Shown: positions 58,414 to 64,000 of the stretch, one piece after another
Layout: each line of letters opens with the position of its first letter
Numbering within the stretch: position 1 is the stretch's first letter
Source of the DNA: Methylohalobius crimeensis 10Ki
GTDB lineage: Bacteria > Pseudomonadota > Gammaproteobacteria > Methylococcales > Methylothermaceae
Length of the DNA: 64,000 nt
Reading direction: 5' to 3'
Assembly (NCBI RefSeq): GCF_000421465.1
Contig: NZ_ATXB01000001.1
Coordinates: 2,201,001 to 2,265,000, forward strand
Program-made: the position numbers and the translations under genes
Notes under the pieces: generated by a model
Databases searched by the model: none
Seen by the model: only the letters and a program-made list of their open reading frames with translations
Told to the model about the DNA's origin: nothing

Positions 58414-58947
58414 TTAAATTACGACGCGAAGGCTGAAAAAAGCATAATCCTCATCCAGAGATTTCAAAGAGGCTTTCAAGGGCTCCCGGGCCTTCCTCGC
58501 CACCGCAATCAAGCCCAATCCCGCACCGGCTGAATGCCGCGGTTGTCGCAACTGGGCCTTGTATGCGGCCTTTAATTCGTATTTATCCATTTTCGCAAGG
58601 GATCGGATGCGTTCGGATAAAACCTCACCATCCGTTTTTTTCACGATATTGCCCACGCTGACGATGTATGTACCGCTGTCGGCGCGAGATACCACCACCG
58701 TCGCCGTGGCCTGCCGTTCGTCGAAATTTTGGGCCAAGGCATATTTGTGAATGTTTTGGGTGGTTTCAATATATACCGAAAATACATCCATCACCGCGGA
58801 GGGAGATTCCGAGAGCCTCCCCATGTAGTTACGTAACGCCCGTCCGGTTTCTTGAATCAACATGGAAGAAAAAGGACCGTTGAAGCATAACACGATATTC
58901 TGCTGTACGAACCTTTCCCGGAGGGCCAATATATCCAATTGTTCCAT
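58414..58947 (-). CDS. siaB: SiaB kinase
   Basis: 177 residues. Divergent GHKL-like fold: NIVLCFNGPFSSMLIQETG, VFSVYIETTQNIHKYA, then SAGAGLGLIAVARKA, which holds the G-x-G-L-G-L nucleotide-lid-type motif. SiaB phosphorylates SiaC and opposes SiaA. Gene order siaA-siaB-siaC-siaD is the same as in Pseudomonas. Confidence 0.9.
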   Translation of the reverse strand: MEQLDILALRERFVQQNIVLCFNGPFSSMLIQETGRALRNYMGRLSESPSAVMDVFSVYIETTQNIHKYALAQNFDERQATATVVVSRADSGTYIVSVGNIVKKTDGEVLSERIRSLAKMDKYELKAAYKAQLRQPRHSAGAGLGLIAVARKAREPLKASLKSLDEDYAFFSLRVVI

Positions 58948-59008
58948 GGTTGCTTATCGAAAGTTTTAAATCAGGCAATTGACGATAACCGGCGGACACA
59001 GGTCCGAT

Positions 59009-61036
59009 TCAAGGGACACGAAACCCCAACACGGTAATATCGTCCCGTTGCGGAAAGTTTCCTTGATACGCCTTCAGGCAGTCGGCCAGCGCTACTTTTT
59101 GCGCGTCCATGGATAGAGGGGAATGCCGTTCCATAAATTCGGCGAAACGCCTTCTGCCGAAACCGTAACCTTTGTTCCCGCCGGACTGATCGAGCAGTCC
59201 GTCGGTGGTTAGGTAAAAACCTTGCCCCGCCTCCAGGGAAAAACGCCTATTTTCAAAGCGGCCGCGCTTGCGTTCTCCCAGACTCCGCCTTTGCCCTTTA
59301 ATTTCTTCGACGCCGTCCTTGCCGCTCCGGTAGAGAGACAGCCTGGCGCCGGCGAATTTCAAGCTCTGCTCACGCCGATCGATGTGGCACAAACCCACAT
59401 CCATATTGGTCGCCAACGAGGCAAGATTTCCCCGAGACGGCAGCATCGCACGGACCGCCGCATCGGCCCGCGACAAAAGCGCCGCCGGATCGGCGATGCT
59501 CGTTTCCTTGATCGCCGAATCGAAGGCCGCCTGAGCAATTATAGTCATAAATGCCCCGGGCACGCCGTGGCCGGCACAGTCCACCAGTCCGAGCAGATAA
59601 GCTTCCCCGTCTTCATGAAACAAGACAAAATCTCCGCCAACCGCATCGCGAGGTTTCCACAGAATAAAGTGTTCGATCCCGACTTGCTCGGCCAGCTGGC
59701 GGGTCGGAAAAATCGCCGTCTGAATCATGCCGGCATAACGCAGGCTCTCGTGAATCTTTTGCTGGGCCAGGGTCATTTCGTCGTTGGCCCGCCGCAAATC
59801 CCGGGTTCGCTGCTGGACCCGTTCCTCCAGTTCGTCGGCATGGCGGCGCACCTGCTGTGTCATATAGGCGAACATGCGCGTCAGTTCACCGATTTCGTCT
59901 TGCGTCGTCGAATTCAAGCGAAGCTGATAATCGCCGGCGGCGACTTGACGCACGGAACGGGTCAACAGCATCAACGGCGCCAATAGGATCCGATGAACCC
60001 CCGCCGCGACCACCAGAACCACAATAATCACGCCGCCCACGGCACTTAAAGCGAAAACCAGCAAAAGGCGCTCGTTAAGCAAACGGGCGATATCGAGATC
60101 CACCGCAGTGACGAAAAACCAACCCAGCTCCGGCATGAAAGACAAGCCGTAGAGCCGATGTTTTCCGTTGTGCCGAAGTTTAACCACTTCCACACCGCCA
60201 TAGGTTTTTTCCAGTTCGGCCATGGCTTTTTGAAGGGTGGTCGCAGGCACCTCCCCCAACAATTTAAACAAGGTGTTATCCGCGTGCGCTTTAGAAACGG
60301 AGCTATATTCGATCAGGTTCGGATCGGGATGCATCTGGATGCGGCCGGCGCGGTCAACGATCAGGTTGGTGACGCCGCTTTCGCTGGAAGCAAAGAAATC
60401 CGCCAACAGTTCGGACAACGGCAAACCCGTGCTCGCCACCCCGATGGGTTGCGAATCGTCAGTCACGATGACGTTGAACCAGAGGTTGGTCAATTTCAGC
60501 TTGGCATCGCGATTCACATTGAGGGTATAGCCTGGCGAGATTTCCAGGGTCGCGAAATACCATGCGTCGTCGGGATTGTCGGGGCTCAAGGTATAGCGCG
60601 GACGAGTGCTGTAAGGCTGACTTTCGTCGTTCAGATAATAATGGCCGGAACCATGCACGATGACGGAATAGAGATGCCCCCTGAAAAGCCGGCGAAACCC
60701 TTCCGCTTCACGAAAAAACCGGGCTTTTTTGCGGGGATCCTCTTCGTCCAGCATCCATTGCCGGGTGACCTCCGCCTGGGCGAGGCGTTTGGTCAGCGCC
60801 AATTCCCGCTCGATCAAAGTGAGTAATTTCTGACGGCTGAGCAAGGTGTGATCGCGCACGAAGGCGGTACCGAAATACTCGCGAATCGTACTGATCAGAT
60901 AATCGCCCACCACCATTCCCGTCAGACCGATCACGATCAAGAGGGCCGCCACGCCCAAGATCATTTTGCCCCGCAACCCCAAAGCCAAACGCCGACTTCG
61001 GAGCGAAATGTCGCTCTCCTCCAAGGTCTCCTTCAT
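59009..61036 (-). CDS. siaA: SiaA: membrane sensor with HAMP and PP2C-type phosphatase
   Basis: 675 residues. First membrane helix at about 25-47 (KMILGVAALLIVIGLTGMVV), a periplasmic dCache-like sensor domain at about 50-315, second helix at about 318-345 (VFALSAVGGVIIVVLVVAAG), HAMP at about 345-400 and a coiled linker. The SpoIIE-type PP2C phosphatase covers about 440-675 with metal motifs AVGGDFVLFHEDG, LVDCAGHGVPGAF and LTTDGLLDQ. It dephosphorylates SiaC to switch on SiaD. No good ribosome-binding site precedes the ATG. It lies 13 bases after the metallo-hydrolase gene. Confidence 0.93.
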   Translation of the reverse strand: MKETLEESDISLRSRRLALGLRGKMILGVAALLIVIGLTGMVVGDYLISTIREYFGTAFVRDHTLLSRQKLLTLIERELALTKRLAQAEVTRQWMLDEEDPRKKARFFREAEGFRRLFRGHLYSVIVHGSGHYYLNDESQPYSTRPRYTLSPDNPDDAWYFATLEISPGYTLNVNRDAKLKLTNLWFNVIVTDDSQPIGVASTGLPLSELLADFFASSESGVTNLIVDRAGRIQMHPDPNLIEYSSVSKAHADNTLFKLLGEVPATTLQKAMAELEKTYGGVEVVKLRHNGKHRLYGLSFMPELGWFFVTAVDLDIARLLNERLLLVFALSAVGGVIIVVLVVAAGVHRILLAPLMLLTRSVRQVAAGDYQLRLNSTTQDEIGELTRMFAYMTQQVRRHADELEERVQQRTRDLRRANDEMTLAQQKIHESLRYAGMIQTAIFPTRQLAEQVGIEHFILWKPRDAVGGDFVLFHEDGEAYLLGLVDCAGHGVPGAFMTIIAQAAFDSAIKETSIADPAALLSRADAAVRAMLPSRGNLASLATNMDVGLCHIDRREQSLKFAGARLSLYRSGKDGVEEIKGQRRSLGERKRGRFENRRFSLEAGQGFYLTTDGLLDQSGGNKGYGFGRRRFAEFMERHSPLSMDAQKVALADCLKAYQGNFPQRDDITVLGFRVP

Positions 61037-61049
61037 CCAAGCAAAGCAC

Positions 61050-62435
61050 TCAAAGCGAATAGCGGCTGTGCAGATCGGGGAGTTCCACTCGGCCGTCGAG
61101 GCGGCCCGCCATGGCGTTTCGGGCTTCGTCTTCGCCGTGAACCAGAAAAGTCAGTTCCGGACGACCGGTCTGTCGATGCCAGTCCGCCAATTCATGGCAA
61201 TCGGCATGAGCGGAAAATCCGCCAATCGTGTACCGCTTGGCCCGCACTTGGATCTCTCGGCCGAACAGGCGTACCGTTTGGGCGCCGTCGATAATGATCC
61301 GCGCCAAGGTGCCGCGCGCGGCAAACCCGACGAACACGAGACTACATTCGGGACGCCACAGATTGTGCTTGAGATGATGCCGTACCCGGCCGCCGGTGCA
61401 CATCCCCGAGCCGGCCAGAATCACCGCGCCGCTGTCGATCTGATTCAAGCGCATGGATTCGGCCGTCTCGCGGGTGAAATACAAATTGGGCAAGTCGAGC
61501 GGATCGCGCCCACTGTGAAAAATTTCATTGGCTTCGCGGTCGTAACATTCGGGATGGCGGCGAAAGATCTCGGTGGCGGAGATGGCCATGGGGGAATCCA
61601 GAAACACCGGCAAATGCCGCGGCAGAATTTTCGATTCGATCCCTTCCCGCAGAAAATAAAGAAGCTCCTGAGCCCGTTCCAGAGCGAAGGTGGGAATGAT
61701 CACATTACCCCCCCGATCCAGGGTATCCAGAATCGCTTCGTACAATTCGGTCACGGAAGGGGCGAGCGGCTTGTGGGGACGATTGCCGTAGGTGGTTTCC
61801 ATCACCACCACGTCCGCATGAGGGGGATGGGCCGGATCGCGCACGATCGGCTTGCCCCGATTGCCCAAATCGCCGGAAAAAAGCACTTTACGATGACGGC
61901 CGCTTTCCTGAAGATCCAGCAGAATGGCAGCCGATCCGAGAATATGACCGGCATCGATGAAAGTCGCCCGAATCCCCTTGGCGATCCGAGTGGGCCGGTT
62001 GTACTCCATTCGACGCCCGAAAAAGTCGAGGGTATCCAGCGCGTCGAGCACGCTGTAGAGCGGCTCTATCGGCTCCTTTCGCCCGGCTTTCCGAGCCTGA
62101 TAAGTTTTACGTCGCGCTTCCTCCTCGGCCAGGTGGGCGGAATCCATCAATATGATCTTGGCCAGGTCGCGGCTGGCCCCGGTAGTGATGATTTCCCCCC
62201 GAAACCCTTGTTTGACCAATAGCGGCAAGCGCCCGCAGTGATCCAGATGCGCGTGGGTGAGCAGCACATAATCGATCTCCGCCGGATCGAAACCGAAGGG
62301 CTTGGCGTTTTCCTCTTCGATTTCCCGTCCCCCCTGATACAAGCCGCAATCGATCAGGAGTTTTTGATCCGCCACCTCGAGCAAATAGCAAGAGCCGGTC
62401 ACTCCGCCCGCGGCACCGTGAAATTCGATCTGCAT
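61050..62435 (-). CDS. MBL-fold beta-CASP RNA-processing exonuclease-like protein
   Basis: 461 residues. Metallo-beta-lactamase motif THAHLDHCG (H61, H63, D65, H66). The beta-CASP domain follows with MAISATEIFRRH, ILAGSGMCTGGRVRHHL and a C-terminal HGEDEARNAM (motif C-like histidine). Bacterial members of this group (YSH1/CPSF-like) are assumed to act on RNA. The genuine substrate here is unknown. It is 28 bases after the LOG gene and directly before siaA. Confidence 0.88.
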   Translation of the reverse strand: MQIEFHGAAGGVTGSCYLLEVADQKLLIDCGLYQGGREIEEENAKPFGFDPAEIDYVLLTHAHLDHCGRLPLLVKQGFRGEIITTGASRDLAKIILMDSAHLAEEEARRKTYQARKAGRKEPIEPLYSVLDALDTLDFFGRRMEYNRPTRIAKGIRATFIDAGHILGSAAILLDLQESGRHRKVLFSGDLGNRGKPIVRDPAHPPHADVVVMETTYGNRPHKPLAPSVTELYEAILDTLDRGGNVIIPTFALERAQELLYFLREGIESKILPRHLPVFLDSPMAISATEIFRRHPECYDREANEIFHSGRDPLDLPNLYFTRETAESMRLNQIDSGAVILAGSGMCTGGRVRHHLKHNLWRPECSLVFVGFAARGTLARIIIDGAQTVRLFGREIQVRAKRYTIGGFSAHADCHELADWHRQTGRPELTFLVHGEDEARNAMAGRLDGRVELPDLHSRYSL

Positions 62436-62463
62436 GGTTCTTCTCGCTCCTCGTATTTAACGA

Positions 62464-63459
62464 TCAATCATCCTCCGATGGCATCGGACAGAGGTCTCCA
62501 TTAATCAAGGCTTCCCCCCGACTCTCGTACCACCAAACGATTTCATCCCAAATTTCCCGAGCGGTTTCCACATAGCGGAAGGATTGACGGTCCTCCTGAT
62601 CGATCGTGCCTTCCTCCACCAGAAAATCGAAATCCACCGCGCGGCGCCAGTATTCCTCCCCCACCAACACCACCGGCACCGATCGAATCTTGCGGGTCTG
62701 GATCAAAGTCAAGGTTTCGAACAGTTCATCCAGCGTACCGTATCCGCCGGGAAACACCACCAGCGCCTTGGCCCGCAGCAGGAAATGCAGCTTCCGAATG
62801 GCGAAGTAGTGGAACTGGAAACACAGTTCCGGCGTGATATAGGGATTGGGAAATTGTTCATAAGGCAAGGTGATATTGAGCCCCACGCTTTTGGCTCCCC
62901 GATCGAAGGCCCCTCGGCTGGCCGCCTCCATGATCCCGGGCCCTCCGCCGGTCATCACCACCAACCGGCAATCCAAGGGTCCCCGTCCGGAATCGCCCAC
63001 CAAGCGGCCGAATTCCCGGGCGATGTCGTAGTATTTGGCCTTGGCGGCGATCCGCTCGGCCACTTGCACGCGGCGTCGGAGCTCCTCGCTATGGGGCCGC
63101 TTTGCCAAAGCCTCCTTAAGCACCCGCAACTTGCGCCGGGCGGCGACCGGCTCCGGAATCCGGGTACTGCCGAAGACCACGATACTGTTTTGCACGCCCT
63201 CCCGCTGAAGCTCCAATTCCGGCTTGAGATAGTCCAGCTGCAGGCGGGTGGAGCGGGTTTCGTAACGATTGAGAAATTCCACATCGCGAACCGCCGGACG
63301 ATAGCTGGGACTGGCCAGGATCCGCTGAACCCGCCTGGGCGCCTCCGGATCCTCTTCGGGGGGCTTGGGGGTCTGCCAAGGCAAAGGCTCCACTCGCTGC
63401 AAAGCGGGCGCCTCGGCCGATGGTCGGGATTTGGATGACGAATCGTGCGTATCTGTCAT
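62464..63459 (-). CDS. LOG-family protein (cytokinin riboside phosphoribohydrolase-like)
   Basis: 331 residues, longer than usual LOG proteins because of a charged N-terminal extension of about 100 residues. The core carries VVMTGGGPGIMEAASRGAFD near 165 and VVFPGGYGTLDELFETLT near 233, the PGGxGTxxE motif of LOG/TIGR00730 proteins. They are often misannotated as lysine decarboxylase. Enzymatically they remove ribose-5-phosphate from nucleotide bases. The start overlaps the stop of the antiporter gene (63456-63459). Confidence 0.88.
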   Translation of the reverse strand: MTDTHDSSSKSRPSAEAPALQRVEPLPWQTPKPPEEDPEAPRRVQRILASPSYRPAVRDVEFLNRYETRSTRLQLDYLKPELELQREGVQNSIVVFGSTRIPEPVAARRKLRVLKEALAKRPHSEELRRRVQVAERIAAKAKYYDIAREFGRLVGDSGRGPLDCRLVVMTGGGPGIMEAASRGAFDRGAKSVGLNITLPYEQFPNPYITPELCFQFHYFAIRKLHFLLRAKALVVFPGGYGTLDELFETLTLIQTRKIRSVPVVLVGEEYWRRAVDFDFLVEEGTIDQEDRQSFRYVETAREIWDEIVWWYESRGEALINGDLCPMPSEDD

Positions 63460-64000
63460 GGGGAGCGCTCCTCTTCAACCATCACCGATTCGGAAAGCTG
63501 CCTTTGCAACATGTAAGGGGCGATCAGCATGGTGCCCACCATCATCATCACGAAGGCCGCATAGACATCATCCGTTAATAAACCGAAGCCTTTGGCCAAA
63601 GCCACAACGATCATGGCGATTTCACCCCGCGGCACCATGGCCCAGCCTAGCACCCACCCGCGAACGTCTGGAACGGCCATTCGCGCAGCGAGTAATTTCG
63701 CCCCCATCGCCACAATCGTCAAAAGCAAAGCCATACCCACAATCTTAAGGGAAAACAAAGACGCCAAATTGATTTGCATGCCCATCAGGACAAAGAAAAT
63801 GGGAGCGAACACTTTTTCCAGAGGGGTTATCAGATCCTGCATCGTAACCCGACCTTCGCATCTTTCTTCGAGGTTCAGGCTGTTTAGAATCAAGCCCGCT
63901 TCGAACACCCCTAAAATACCGGACAAGCCCAGTAGGTCGGCAAACCAAGCCATAATAAACGCCAACCCCAAAGGCAACAGCAGCTTGGCCTGATATTCTT
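63456..64000 (-). CDS. Kef-type monovalent cation/proton antiporter, C-terminal part (cut by window edge)
   Basis: The last 180 or so residues of a CPA2 antiporter membrane domain; the N-terminus is beyond the right edge. Hydrophobic helices include GLSGILGVFEAGLILNSLNL, VFAPIFFVLMGMQINLASLF, MVPRGEIAMIVVALAKGFGL and VYAAFVMMMVGTMLIAPYML. FAPIFFVLMGMQ and PRGEIAMIV are typical of the Kef/NhaP-like CPA2 group. There is no TrkA-N domain after the last helix. The stop overlaps the LOG gene start. Confidence 0.85.
   Translation of the reverse strand, partial: EYQAKLLLPLGLAFIMAWFADLLGLSGILGVFEAGLILNSLNLEERCEGRVTMQDLITPLEKVFAPIFFVLMGMQINLASLFSLKIVGMALLLTIVAMGAKLLAARMAVPDVRGWVLGWAMVPRGEIAMIVVALAKGFGLLTDDVYAAFVMMMVGTMLIAPYMLQRQLSESVMVEEERSP

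Overview
The window reads as ordinary chromosome of a free-living gammaproteobacterium. GC content is moderately high. Gene neighbourhoods are of gammaproteobacterial type: gshB-tonB, amiC-mutL-miaA, lpoA-yraN, gltA, the siaABCD signalling operon, and a TonB2/TtpC-type energising complex. A LysR regulator of CbbR type is divergent from transketolase and two class II fructose-bisphosphate aldolases, and fbp, pyk, gap, ppsA and a pfkB-type kinase are nearby. This suggests a Calvin-cycle or ribulose-monophosphate lifestyle (an autotroph or methanotroph-like methylotroph). No RuBisCO or methane/methanol oxidation gene lies in the window, so that is inference. I see no tRNA, rRNA, CRISPR array, prophage or complete insertion sequence.

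Layout. 1-3.7 kb: truncated tonB, gshB, rpmB-rpmG, and a large cyclic-nucleotide-binding/rhodanese membrane protein. 4-13 kb: central carbon block (fba, fba, tkt / cbbR / fbp, pyk, gap). 13.3-23.4 kb: one long plus-strand envelope-uptake locus (secreted beta-helix-like protein, DUF3450 protein, TtpC-like protein, ExbB, ExbD, TonB, TPR protein, large TonB-dependent receptor). 23.5-27.6 kb: miaA, mutL, amiC. 27.8-35.7 kb: arginine biosynthesis (argD, argF, argE, argA) with an SH3-domain membrane protein, ilvD and a CpdA-like phosphodiesterase. 35.7-41 kb: beta-barrel protein with a PstS-like partner, rppH, a HAD phosphatase, a TusA-like protein, cysG, and a c-type cytochrome with a structured leader. 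41-46.6 kb: prfC, gltA, lpoA, yraN. 46.6-53.4 kb: membrane protein, nadC, recJ, thrC, hom, alaC. 53.4-57.2 kb: ppsA, a structured repeat, pfkB. 57.2-61 kb: siaA-siaB-siaC-siaD. 61-64 kb: beta-CASP metallo-hydrolase, LOG-family protein, truncated Kef-type antiporter.

Most gene junctions inside operons are 4-base start/stop overlaps, so translational coupling is the rule. The two most distinctive functional blocks are the eight-gene uptake locus, whose substrate is unknown, and the sia operon, which is directly joined to a sugar-phosphate kinase gene. Non-coding features of note are two copies of a structured intergenic repeat whose stems differ in sequence but keep pairing (23391-23491 and 55941-56104), a strong terminator in the argD leader, a possible three-way-junction leader before the cytochrome c gene, and palindromes in the cbbR-tkt intergenic region.
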